From Kaistella montana (GTDB lineage Bacteria > Bacteroidota > Bacteroidia > Flavobacteriales > Weeksellaceae), in contig NZ_JANFQP010000002.1 of the NCBI RefSeq assembly GCF_024436175.1, forward strand, positions 310,001 to 374,000: DNA of 64,000 nucleotides, written 5' to 3'. The translations under genes and the position numbers were made by a program. Under the pieces are notes generated by a model. It did no database searches. It was not told the DNA's origin and saw only the letters and a list, made by a program, of their open reading frames with translations. This document shows positions 7,205 to 15,368 of this stretch, piece after piece. Numbering within the stretch: position 1 is the stretch's first letter; each line of letters opens with the position of its first letter.

Positions 7205-8485
7205 ATGAATTTATCCCGCAACTTACTTTTCCTGTTTATTCTTGGCTGTTCTCTTATTTCATGTAAAAAAGAAAATTCCACAGAAATCCAACAAAAAACC
7301 ACATTGCCCAACTACGGAAACGTCGATTTGGATGATGTTTTCAAAAATAAAGACAATCGCCTCAAAAACAAAGATTCAATCGTTTCGGTGATTGATGATT
7401 ACTACAAAAAAGTCTGGGAAAAAGGCGATTTGTGGGGCGGATTTTTAGTTGCAAAAGGCGACCAAATTCTCTACGAAAGCTACCGCGGTTTTGCGCAAGA
7501 CAACCAGCAAGAACCGATCAATGACACTGTTGCACTTCACGTCGCTTCCATTTCGAAATCGATTACTGCGATGGCTACGATGAAGTTAGTGGAAGCCGGA
7601 AAACTAAATCTGAATGATCCATTGACTAAATTCTTCCCGAAATTCCCATATCCGGAAGTGACGGTTTTCACCCTGCTTTCGCAAAGAAGTGGTTTGCCGA
7701 AATATGAATATTTCATTGAAAAAATTCAACCACAACCTGCAGAACTTACCAAAAAATACATCACCAATCAGGATGTACTGAATCTTCTGATTCGTTATCA
7801 GCCGGAACTTGCAAGACCGACCAATACTGGTTTTATGTATTGCAACACCAATTACGCATTGTTGGCTTTAATTATAGAAAAAATTACAAAAACTCCATTT
7901 CCGGAGGCGATGCAGCAAATTGTTTTCCGTCCGTTGAAGATGAAAAACACCTATATTCTCCAGCAAAAAGACATGGAAAGATCTGCGAAATCCTTTTACC
8001 AAAGAGGTCCGAGCGTTTATCCTTATGACCGCCTCGATTTGATTTACGGAGACAAAAATGTATTTACCACACCGAGAGATTTGCTGAATTTTTCTAAAGG
8101 AATGTTCGCTGAAAACTTCCTTCGTAAAGATTTAAAAAACATGGTTTTCGAACCACATAGCAACGAAAAACCGGGCGTGAACAACTACGGACTCGGTTTC
8201 CGAATGAAAGTTTTCGACAATAACGAAAAACTCACTTATCATAACGGTTGGTGGCACGGAACGAATTCTGTTTTTGCGCATTTGCTGAAATCGAATGTTA
8301 CGATTATCGCGATTGGGAACAAATATTCGAACCGTGTTTACACTTCGTTGGCGCTTTCCGGGCTGTTTGAAAATTTCCCTGTAGAGAAAGAAAAATTCCA
8401 GAAAATCGTGAATGACACGGAAACTTGGAAAATTCAGAGCACTAAAGATTCGCTAAGCACTAATAATGAGTCGTACAGCGAATAA
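7205..8485 (+). CDS. Serine hydrolase, class C beta-lactamase-like lipoprotein
   Basis: A 426-residue lipoprotein with lipobox LISC near residue 20. The beta-lactamase/DD-peptidase fold is shown by the SxxK motif in HVASISKSITAMA (about residue 116), the YxN motif in GFMYCNTNYALL (about 211) and an HxG triad motif in YHNGWWHG (about 344). Members of this family act as esterases, DD-peptidases or beta-lactamases in the periplasm; the substrate cannot be told. TAG follows at 8483 region and the next gene begins 28 bases later. Confidence 0.85.
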   Translation: MNLSRNLLFLFILGCSLISCKKENSTEIQQKTTLPNYGNVDLDDVFKNKDNRLKNKDSIVSVIDDYYKKVWEKGDLWGGFLVAKGDQILYESYRGFAQDNQQEPINDTVALHVASISKSITAMATMKLVEAGKLNLNDPLTKFFPKFPYPEVTVFTLLSQRSGLPKYEYFIEKIQPQPAELTKKYITNQDVLNLLIRYQPELARPTNTGFMYCNTNYALLALIIEKITKTPFPEAMQQIVFRPLKMKNTYILQQKDMERSAKSFYQRGPSVYPYDRLDLIYGDKNVFTTPRDLLNFSKGMFAENFLRKDLKNMVFEPHSNEKPGVNNYGLGFRMKVFDNNEKLTYHNGWWHGTNSVFAHLLKSNVTIIAIGNKYSNRVYTSLALSGLFENFPVEKEKFQKIVNDTETWKIQSTKDSLSTNNESYSE

Positions 8486-8491
8486 TTTTCT

Positions 8492-8499
8492 TAATTTTG
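8492..8499 (+). promoter_or_regulatory. -7 element (TAATTTTG) before the Ig-like lipoprotein gene
   Basis: Full match to TAnnTTTG, 14 bases before ATG 8514. It suggests the lipoprotein can be transcribed independently of the upstream hydrolase. Confidence 0.45.
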
Positions 8500-8513
8500 C
8501 TCAAAACATTTCA

Positions 8514-10202
8514 ATGAAGAAATTGTGTTTTCTTTTCATTATCAATTTTATTCTGCTTTCCTGCGCGCGAGTTGGTTCGCCGGTTGGAGGTGCAAAAGAT
8601 TCAATTCCCCCAAAAGTAGTCGGCTCCAATATTGACACAACCCGTGTAAATGTACCGCGTGACATCAAAGAATTGCGCATCGATTTTGACGAATATATCA
8701 CGCTGAAAGACATCAACAAACAATTGATTATTTCGCCACCGCTGAAGAAAATGACCAAAGTAATTCCTTCCGGAATGGCCAATAAATATTTGCTGATTAA
8801 GTGGGAAGATACTTTGCAAGCCAACACCACGTATAATTTCAATTTCGGAAACGCGATTGTAGATAATAACGAAGGAAACCCTCTTCAATACTATAATTTC
8901 GCTTTTTCCACCGGGGAAGAAATCAATGATTTATATATCAGTGGGGAAATAAAAAGTTTATTTGAAGATAAAGAAAAGAAATCGGAAGAATCGAACTTGG
9001 TTGTTGGACTTTACCAAGAAAAAGACACAATGGATTATCGCCAGAAGCCTTACTACATCACCAAAGCTGATCCTGATGGCTATTTCGAACTGAATTATTT
9101 GTCACCTGGAAATTACCATGTAGTCGCTTTTGAAGATGTCAATTCCAATTCTGTATTCGATTCAGGAAAAGAAAAAATAGGGTTTTTAAAGGAAAAAGTG
9201 ACTTTAGATCAAAATATTTCCGGTCTTAAAATCAATCTTTATCCGTCTCGAAAAGAGCAGAAATATACCGAAATGAAAGAAACTGCGGGCGGAATTCTGA
9301 TGACTTTCGAAGGCAATCCTGAAAGCGTAAAAGTTCTTTCATTAAATGAGAAACTGAAAGATTACAAAGTTACTCATTCGCCAAAATCGGATTCAATTAA
9401 CATTTGGTTTGATGCTAAAAAACAAAACCTCGGCAATGAAAATAGTGAAAACTTGAAGTTCAGCTATGATGATGGCAAAAAACAAGATACCGTTTCTGTT
9501 TTCTATCGCTATAACGTGAAAAATGAAATGTCGATTTCGAATTCGAAAGGAAATTTGCTGCCGCCCAATCAGGATTTTGTGATTAGTTCCAATTATTTTA
9601 TTGATCAAATTCAACCAGAGAAATGGTCGCTGGCTTCGGATAGTATTCAACAGGAATTTACGGCAAAAATTTCTGAGAATAATCCTTATGAAATCCACAT
9701 TAAATCCAATTTTAAAGAAGGAAAAAAATATTCATTAACCGTTCCGAAAGAAACCGTTTCATCTTTCTATGAGACCATCGGAAAATCTTATCGATTTGAT
9801 TTTGAGGTAGATAAAATTGAAAATTACGGAACATTTCTATTGACCATCAACAATGCTCCGGCACAAAGATTCTGGCTTCAAATGCTGAGCGAAAACGGTA
9901 ATATAGCTTATTCCAGATATGGAAAAGAGAATGTTTTAACATTAAATTCCTTAAAACCCGGAAAATATAAACTACGGATTTTAGTTGATAATAACGAAAA
10001 CGGAATTTGGGATTCAGCAGATTTCGGAAAATTAGAATTTGCGGAAGATGTTTTCGTATTTGAAAAACCGGTAGAAATCCGTCCGTTATGGGAAGTACGC
10101 GAAACTTGGGATTTGAAAAAAACTGAGGAAAAATCTAAAATTCCAACAGAAGAATCCACAGAAAAACCTATGACAACTCCCCAAAATCCAAGTAAACCTT
10201 AA
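8514..10202 (+). CDS. Ig-like (Big_5-type) domain lipoprotein
   Basis: A 562-residue lipoprotein; the lipobox is LLSCARVGSPVGGAKD at residues 14-30. An N-terminal Ig-like domain (about residues 30-140) has the pattern DSIPPKVVGSNIDTTRVN ... LRIDFDEYITLKDINKQLIISPPL, typical of SbsA/Big_5 Ig-like domains of Bacteroidota. A prealbumin-like region (about 150-245, YLSPGNYHVVAFEDVNSNSVFD) follows, and a similar one near the C-terminus (KLRILVDNNENGIWDSADFG). It is probably a periplasmic or surface lipoprotein without catalytic role. ATG 8514 is chosen over an in-frame start at 8466 because it gives a proper lipoprotein signal. The stop shares its last A with the next start (TAATG). Confidence 0.8.
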   Translation: MKKLCFLFIINFILLSCARVGSPVGGAKDSIPPKVVGSNIDTTRVNVPRDIKELRIDFDEYITLKDINKQLIISPPLKKMTKVIPSGMANKYLLIKWEDTLQANTTYNFNFGNAIVDNNEGNPLQYYNFAFSTGEEINDLYISGEIKSLFEDKEKKSEESNLVVGLYQEKDTMDYRQKPYYITKADPDGYFELNYLSPGNYHVVAFEDVNSNSVFDSGKEKIGFLKEKVTLDQNISGLKINLYPSRKEQKYTEMKETAGGILMTFEGNPESVKVLSLNEKLKDYKVTHSPKSDSINIWFDAKKQNLGNENSENLKFSYDDGKKQDTVSVFYRYNVKNEMSISNSKGNLLPPNQDFVISSNYFIDQIQPEKWSLASDSIQQEFTAKISENNPYEIHIKSNFKEGKKYSLTVPKETVSSFYETIGKSYRFDFEVDKIENYGTFLLTINNAPAQRFWLQMLSENGNIAYSRYGKENVLTLNSLKPGKYKLRILVDNNENGIWDSADFGKLEFAEDVFVFEKPVEIRPLWEVRETWDLKKTEEKSKIPTEESTEKPMTTPQNPSKP

Positions 10203-10660
10203 TGAAAACCTTCAAGAAAATTGTTTATTGGTCGTTGATCATTCTCGCATTAATTCAGTTCATTCCGGTGGACAGAACCTTAAAACCCATCAATCAGAAA
10301 GAGAATTTCGTGGTGGTTTTTAACACACCTAAAAATGTAGAGCAAATCTTAGAAAAAGCCTGCTACGATTGCCATAGCAACGAGACAGTTTATCCAAAAT
10401 ATGCATATGTTGCGCCAATTTCATGGTCAATTCAGCACCACATCAATGAAGGGCGAGAACATTTGAATTTTTCTGAATGGGGAAAATTCAATCAAGATTT
10501 AAAGAAGAACATGCTGGAAAACAGTGCACGTTCTGTGAAAGATTATTCAATGCCTTTTCCCGGCTATATTTCACAACATCCGGAAGCAAATCTCACCAAG
10601 GCAGAACGAGTTTTGCTTGTAGATTATTTTGAAGGAATCTTGAAATCCGGAAAATACTGA
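10202..10660 (+). CDS. Haem-binding-domain protein (CxxCH)
   Basis: A 152-residue protein with one N-terminal membrane anchor (IVYWSLIILALIQFIPV) and a single c-type haem motif in ACYDCHSNETVYPKYAYVAPISW at about residues 57-80, characteristic of the Haem_bd family of Bacteroidota. The C-terminus MPFPGYISQHPEANLTKAERVLLVDYFEG resembles the cytochrome c end helix. It is periplasmic; a redox or haem-sensing role is inferred. It is translationally coupled to the preceding lipoprotein gene (TAATG overlap). Confidence 0.82.
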   Translation: MKTFKKIVYWSLIILALIQFIPVDRTLKPINQKENFVVVFNTPKNVEQILEKACYDCHSNETVYPKYAYVAPISWSIQHHINEGREHLNFSEWGKFNQDLKKNMLENSARSVKDYSMPFPGYISQHPEANLTKAERVLLVDYFEGILKSGKY

Positions 10661-10663
10661 TTC

Positions 10664-10993
10664 TTACTTTCTTACCTGTCTTGGTCTGTTGAAAATCGAC
10701 AGAATTACTCCGGCAAAAAGTCCAATCGTTTTAAGCCCAGAAAACTGGGAATCTTGAGGTAAAAAGGCACCGATAACACATATCGCTGCTGCAGCATACA
10801 TCGGATAAACGAAATTTTTGTTCACCAAAGTTGGAGCCTGCAAAAAGAAACTCGCTCCAATCAAAACATAAAATATTTTGTTGTAAAGCAAATTATTAAT
10901 TTCCGGGGAGAAAAGATTGAAAAAACCTACGATCAGGCAAAGTAATGCCGCGATAGAAAGTATTCCTTGTATGGTTTGGGTATTGGTATTCAT
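10664..10993 (-). CDS. Small integral membrane protein of unknown function
   Basis: A 109-residue protein with four predicted membrane segments (ILSIAALLCLIVGFFNLF, IFYVLIGASFFLQA, YPMYAAAAICVIGAFL, IGLFAGVILSIF). No family is recognised. It begins exactly after the panB stop (TAAATG, no gap), so it is translated from the same message. The gene is convergent with the haem-binding gene, three bases apart. Confidence 0.6.
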   Translation of the reverse strand: MNTNTQTIQGILSIAALLCLIVGFFNLFSPEINNLLYNKIFYVLIGASFFLQAPTLVNKNFVYPMYAAAAICVIGAFLPQDSQFSGLKTIGLFAGVILSIFNRPRQVRK

Positions 10994-11809
10994 TTAGTAG
11001 CTTTCAGTTTTGTTAGGAAAATCGATGGCTTTCACATCTTTTACATATTGAGAAACGGCACCTGTAATTTCGGTGTATAAATCGAGATATCTTCTTAAAA
11101 ATTTCGGAGAGAAACCTTGATTCATCCCCACCATATCGTGGTATACAAGCACTTGTCCGTCACAATCTGGCCCAGCTCCAATTCCGATGGTAGGAATAGA
11201 AATGCTTTCAGAAACTTTCTTCGCCAACTCGGCAGGAATTTTCTCTAAAACCAAAGCAAAACACCCAAGTTCTTCTAAAAGCTTGGCATCAGAGAGCAAT
11301 TTTTCAGCTTCTGCATCTTCTTTGGCTCTCACTTTATAGGTTCCGAATTGATAAATAGATTGCGGAGTTAAACCCAAATGCCCCATCACAGGAATTCCGG
11401 CATTAACGATCTTCTTAATGGATTTTTGAATCTCTAGTCCACCTTCAATTTTGATGGCATGAGCACCACCTTCTTTCATCATTCTCACTGCAGATTCCAA
11501 AGCTTTCTCAGAATTGCTTTGATAGGAACCAAATGGTAAATCTGCAACAATCAGTGCTCTTTCTACGCCTCGAACCACACATTGGGTATGATAAATCATT
11601 TGATCAAGGGTAATAGGCAAAGTAGTTTCGTGACCCGCCATCACATTTGCAGCAGAATCTCCAATCAGGATAGAATCTACACCACCTGCATCCACCATTC
11701 TTGCTGTGGTATAATCATATGCTGTGAGCATTGTGATTTTTTCTTTGTCGAATTTCATTTTTCGCAAAGTTTCGGTGGTGATTTTTTTTATTTCAGAATG
11801 TACAGACAT
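10994..11809 (-). CDS. panB: 3-methyl-2-oxobutanoate hydroxymethyltransferase
   Basis: A 271-residue cytosolic enzyme that makes ketopantoate from 2-oxoisovalerate and methylene-tetrahydrofolate, the first committed step to pantothenate and CoA. The family landmarks are [40 protein letters not shown] (Mg-binding Asp of IGDS), [12 protein letters not shown], the catalytic Glu in [11 protein letters not shown], and [21 protein letters not shown]. The start is placed at ATG 11809 ([10 protein letters not shown]) rather than at 11863 because the length then fits the family and the upstream frame overlaps the next gene. No panC or panD is adjacent. Confidence 0.93.
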   Translation of the reverse strand: MSVHSEIKKITTETLRKMKFDKEKITMLTAYDYTTARMVDAGGVDSILIGDSAANVMAGHETTLPITLDQMIYHTQCVVRGVERALIVADLPFGSYQSNSEKALESAVRMMKEGGAHAIKIEGGLEIQKSIKKIVNAGIPVMGHLGLTPQSIYQFGTYKVRAKEDAEAEKLLSDAKLLEELGCFALVLEKIPAELAKKVSESISIPTIGIGAGPDCDGQVLVYHDMVGMNQGFSPKFLRRYLDLYTEITGAVSQYVKDVKAIDFPNKTESY

Positions 11810-11846
11810 ATTGTTGTGGTATAAGCAATTAATAAAAAAGTTACTT

Positions 11847-12563
11847 TTATAATAAAGTAACATGACCTAATTTAATGAGCTTTTCGTGGTTTAAGATTTT
11901 AATGTTTCTTCCCTCTACCTCGATCAATTCATCTTGTTTAAACTCAGAAATCAGGCGGATTGCGCTTTCGGTAGCTGTACCGATGATGTTGGCAATTTCT
12001 TCGCGTGTTAAAGAGATTTTGATGAAGCCTTCAGGATCTGTCCCTAATTTCTGCTCCAATAACAATAAGATTTCCGCAAGTCTTTCTCGAACGGTTTTTT
12101 GTGCAAGAAAAGTAACGGTATTCGAAGATTCTCCCAATTCGAAAGCGATTTTCTGTAGCATAACAAAAGAGAGTTTGGGCGCCACTTCCAACAAATGGAG
12201 AAAGATAGAAGACGGTAAAAACTTAGCTTCTACTTCGGTCATCGCTTCTGCTTTCGCTTGGAAATCTTCCCCACAAAGCAATGATCTATAGCCAATCAAA
12301 TCTCCTTCTTTGATGAAACGGAGGATTTGCTCTTTACCATAAACTCCTTGTTTTGATAGCTTTGCAGTTCCCTTGCTTAAAAAATAAACTCCACTTGGTG
12401 TTCCCCCATCCTCGAAGATGGTTTCACCTTTATGAAATTTCAGAACTTGTTTGGCTGAGAGGTATGTAGCATAATCTTCGGGAGAGAGCATTTCTTTGAA
12501 AGAATCTTCGCTGAAAATTTCCCGTAAGCTTTCCTCAATAAGTGTTTGTTTTCGTAAAGACAT
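11847..12563 (-). CDS. Crp/Fnr-family transcriptional regulator
   Basis: A 238-residue regulator: cyclic-nucleotide-binding-like beta roll at about residues 35-140 ([27 protein letters not shown]), a long dimer helix, and a Crp-type winged helix-turn-helix at about 165-232 ([25 protein letters not shown]). It has only one Cys (SLLCGEDF), so it cannot be an oxygen sensor of the four-Cys Fe-S FNR type. It is divergent from ccoI, and such regulators often control cbb3 oxidase genes in Bacteroidota. A candidate operator overlaps its own promoter (12571-12582), which suggests autoregulation. Confidence 0.88.
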   Translation of the reverse strand: MSLRKQTLIEESLREIFSEDSFKEMLSPEDYATYLSAKQVLKFHKGETIFEDGGTPSGVYFLSKGTAKLSKQGVYGKEQILRFIKEGDLIGYRSLLCGEDFQAKAEAMTEVEAKFLPSSIFLHLLEVAPKLSFVMLQKIAFELGESSNTVTFLAQKTVRERLAEILLLLEQKLGTDPEGFIKISLTREEIANIIGTATESAIRLISEFKQDELIEVEGRNIKILNHEKLIKLGHVTLL

Positions 12564-12654
12564 GTTTTTATGACATTTATCAGCAAAAATAGGGTTTTTA
12601 AAACCCAGTCACAAATTTATTTATCATAATTTTGCAAGTCAAATTTTAAGGAAA
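12564..12654. promoter_or_regulatory. Divergent regulator/ccoI control region with candidate Crp/Fnr site
   Basis: For ccoI the -7 element is TAATTTTG at 12627-12634. For the regulator, on the minus strand, TATTTTTG lies at 12591-12584. A dyad TGA-CATTTA-TCA at 12571-12582 has the TGA-N6-TCA geometry of Crp/Fnr sites, is centred 50.5 bases before the ccoI -7 element and overlaps the expected regulator start. A perfect palindrome GGGTTTT-T-AAAACCC fills 12592-12606. Confidence 0.5.
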
Positions 12655-15045
12655 GTGTCTGAAAACTGTTTTCATTGTGGCCAGGATATTGAGAAAGAGC
12701 GCATTGCATTTGATGATAAAATCTTCTGTTGCAACGGGTGCAAATCGGTATACGAAATACTGAATATCAATAATTTAAGTAATTTCTACGAGCTCAATAA
12801 ACGTTCAGGAATTCGCCCCGATGACGAGCACACCTCACAATTCGATTACCTAGATTCTCCAGAGGTTTTCAGCACTGTAACCGATTTCTCTGAAGGAAAA
12901 ACCAGTTTGGTCACCTTCAAAATTCCGGTGATTCATTGCTCTTCCTGCATTTGGCTATTAGAAAGCCTGCATACCATCAACCGAAATATCAATTATTCTC
13001 AGGTCAATTTTACCCGAAAAAACGTGCAGATTTCTTTCAATCACGAAGAACTGAAATTGAGCGAACTCGCCAAATTCCTTACCAATTTAGGTTATAAACC
13101 TGTTGTAAACCTAGAAACTGCCGATAAAAAGGAAGAATTTCTTGATAAAACTTTGCTCATCAAATTGGCAATCGCTGGTTTCGCTTTCGGCAATGGGATG
13201 TTTTTCAGTTTGCCTGAATATACAAGTCAATGGTCCGGAACCACTGATTATTGGATGGAAACTTACAAAAATCTGTTCCGATTCATCATGTTTCTTTTAG
13301 CAACTCCAGTAGTATTTTATTCAGCTTCAGATTATTTCAAATCTGCTTGGTATGGCCTGAAAAATAAAATCGTCAACATTGATGTACCGATTGTATTGGG
13401 AATTATCATGCTCTACGGACGCAGTATTTATGAGGCTCTCACGGATTATGGAGCAGGATATTTCGATACTTTATGCGGACTTTTATTTTTTATGTTGCTC
13501 GGAAAAGTTTTCCAAAAACGAACTTATAGCGCACTGGCCTACGACAGAGATTACAAATCTTTTTACCCGATTGCCGTAACCAAAGTCGATTTCGATGGTA
13601 AACAAGAAAATATTTTGCTCTCCGAACTGAAAATTGGTGATAGAATTATGGTAAGAAATCAGGAAATCATTCCTGTTGATGGTATTTTGATTAATGGTGA
13701 AGGCAATATCGACAACAGTTTTATCACTGGTGAAAGTGCATCAATCCCGAAAAAGCCTGGCGATAAAATCTTTGCTGGTGGAAAACAACTAGGATCTGTT
13801 CTGGAACTCGAAGTCATCAAAACGGTTAATCAAAGTTATCTGACCCAACTTTGGAACAAAGAAGCTTTCAAAAAACATGAAACCGGACTAGACACATTGA
13901 CCAATGAAATCTCTAAATATTTTACTTTCATTATTTTAGGAATCACTTTAGTTGCCGGAATTTATTGGGGAAGAATTGATTTCGAAAAGATGTTTCAGGT
14001 AGTTGCAGCGATTCTCATCATTGCCTGTCCTTGTGCTTTAGCGCTTTCGGCTCCGTTTACTTTTGGGCATGTGATGCGAATTTTGGGAAGAAATAAATTC
14101 TATGTAAAAGACACTCTCACGATTGAAAAACTCTCGAAAATCGACACTCTGGTTTTCGATAAAACCGGAACGATTACTCATCATAAAAAATCGAATATCA
14201 AATTTGAAGGTTCTGAAATTCAGGAATTTGACTTAAAAAATATTAAAAGTTTATTTAAAAACTCCAATCATCCATTATCGAAATCGATTTATGAATTTTT
14301 GGAAGTAAATGATGAATATTTTCCTATTGAAACCTTCCGGGAAATTCCTGGTAAAGGTTATGAAGCCACTGTTCGAGGCCATCACTACAAAATAGGATCA
14401 GCAAAACTGATCGGACAAAATTCCGAAAACCTTGAAACTGCCGTTTACATCAGCAAAAATGACGAATTTTTAGGAAAATATGTTTTTAAAAATGAATACC
14501 GCAACAATTTAAATTCATTATTTACAACCCTCGATCATTACCAAGTTCATATTTTAAGTGGCGACAATTCTTCTGAGGAAAACCAACTAAGAGCAATGAT
14601 TCCTAATGTTTCAGGCATGGCTTTCAATCAAAGTCCGGAAGATAAACTCAATTACATCAAAAAACTTCAGGATCACCAACAAAAGGTAATGATGCTGGGT
14701 GACGGATTAAATGATGCGGGAGCGCTGAAACAAAGCAACGTAGGAATTGCGATTGCTGATGACACCAATTCTTTCACCCCTTCATCGGATGTGATTATGG
14801 CAGGCGAAAAACTGACAGATTTAAAAAAATATTTGCTGTTTTCTAAAGATGCGATGACGATTGTGAAAATTACCTTTGGAATTAGTTTCATGTACAACAT
14901 TATCGGATTGGGATTTGCGATCAGTGGTCACATGTCACCTCTATTTGCCGCGATATTGATGCCGATAAGCTCGATCAGTGTTGTTGCGTTCACATCCGTT
15001 TCGACTTGGGCAAGAAGCACCAAGTATTTCAAAATCAGGAAGTAA
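12655..15045 (+). CDS. ccoI: CcoI/FixI-type copper-translocating P1B ATPase
   Basis: A 796-residue inner-membrane ATPase that moves copper for cbb3 oxidase assembly. The N-terminus has the CcoI-type CFHCGQ/CCNGCKSVYEIL cysteine block (residues 5-35), then a heavy-metal domain with HCSSCIWLLE (about residue 100), membrane helices, the metal-path motif CPCALALSAP (about 459), the phosphorylation site DKTGTIT (about 502) and the hinge GDGLNDAGAL (about 682). The start codon is GTG at 12655; there is no in-frame ATG that keeps the Cys block. Position at the head of the cco genes and divergence from the regulator support the FixI role over general copper efflux. Confidence 0.92.
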   Translation: MSENCFHCGQDIEKERIAFDDKIFCCNGCKSVYEILNINNLSNFYELNKRSGIRPDDEHTSQFDYLDSPEVFSTVTDFSEGKTSLVTFKIPVIHCSSCIWLLESLHTINRNINYSQVNFTRKNVQISFNHEELKLSELAKFLTNLGYKPVVNLETADKKEEFLDKTLLIKLAIAGFAFGNGMFFSLPEYTSQWSGTTDYWMETYKNLFRFIMFLLATPVVFYSASDYFKSAWYGLKNKIVNIDVPIVLGIIMLYGRSIYEALTDYGAGYFDTLCGLLFFMLLGKVFQKRTYSALAYDRDYKSFYPIAVTKVDFDGKQENILLSELKIGDRIMVRNQEIIPVDGILINGEGNIDNSFITGESASIPKKPGDKIFAGGKQLGSVLELEVIKTVNQSYLTQLWNKEAFKKHETGLDTLTNEISKYFTFIILGITLVAGIYWGRIDFEKMFQVVAAILIIACPCALALSAPFTFGHVMRILGRNKFYVKDTLTIEKLSKIDTLVFDKTGTITHHKKSNIKFEGSEIQEFDLKNIKSLFKNSNHPLSKSIYEFLEVNDEYFPIETFREIPGKGYEATVRGHHYKIGSAKLIGQNSENLETAVYISKNDEFLGKYVFKNEYRNNLNSLFTTLDHYQVHILSGDNSSEENQLRAMIPNVSGMAFNQSPEDKLNYIKKLQDHQQKVMMLGDGLNDAGALKQSNVGIAIADDTNSFTPSSDVIMAGEKLTDLKKYLLFSKDAMTIVKITFGISFMYNIIGLGFAISGHMSPLFAAILMPISSISVVAFTSVSTWARSTKYFKIRK

Positions 15046-15095
15046 AATAGGTAAATTTTATTTAGAAATGTTTTAAATTAACTAAATTTAACATT

Positions 15096-15113
15096 TAATG
15101 ATTATTATCATTA
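15096..15113. promoter_or_regulatory. Candidate Crp/Fnr operator before ccoS-ccoNO
   Basis: TAATGAT-TATT-ATCATTA is a perfect 7-4-7 dyad whose core ATGAT-N4-ATCAT is one base per half from the FNR consensus TTGAT-N4-ATCAA. It lies upstream of two -7 candidates, TAAATTTG (15122-15129) and TAATTTTG (15146-15153), and is centred 41.5 bases before the second. Confidence 0.6.
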
Positions 15114-15121
15114 TTTTTCGC

Positions 15122-15153
15122 TAAATTTGGGGGCGTTTTAAACGTTAATTTTG
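15122..15153 (+). promoter_or_regulatory. Two candidate -7 elements of the cco oxidase operon
   Basis: TAAATTTG (15122-15129) and TAATTTTG (15146-15153) both match TAnnTTTG. The second shares the decamer TAATTTTGCA with the ccoI promoter and would give a transcript starting at or near the ccoS ATG (15161). Neither has a convincing -33 TTG, as expected for activator-dependent promoters. Confidence 0.45.
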
Positions 15154-15160
15154 CATAAAA

Positions 15161-15337
15161 ATGGACATCTTATATTTAATGATTCTTTGCAGCGTGACCT
15201 TAGCTGTTATCTTTTTGATCATTTTTATTGTCAATGCAAAAAGAGGTCAGTTTGAAGATGATGAATCTCCTGCAGTGAGAATTCTATTGGATTCCGAGAT
15301 CATACAGGATGAGCCAGAAAAAGAGGACAAAAAATAA
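15161..15337 (+). CDS. ccoS: Cytochrome oxidase maturation protein CcoS
   Basis: A 58-residue protein, too short for most gene finders: MDILYLMILCSVTLAVIFLIIF is one membrane segment followed by a short cytosolic tail (VNAKRGQFEDDESPAVRILLD) with the family pattern of Gly/Phe and Asp-Glu residues after the membrane span. CcoS is needed to insert haem b and copper into CcoN. It lies between ccoI and ccoNO, its usual place. It ends 31 bases before ccoNO. Confidence 0.88.
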   Translation: MDILYLMILCSVTLAVIFLIIFIVNAKRGQFEDDESPAVRILLDSEIIQDEPEKEDKK

Positions 15338-15368
15338 AAAATATAGCAGAAAAAAGTGATTAGTTTAT

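Noticed and set aside
11847-12563. Regulator as a true oxygen-sensing FNR
   Set aside because: Only one Cys is present, so a 4Fe-4S cluster of the FNR type cannot be bound; kept as Crp/Fnr family only.
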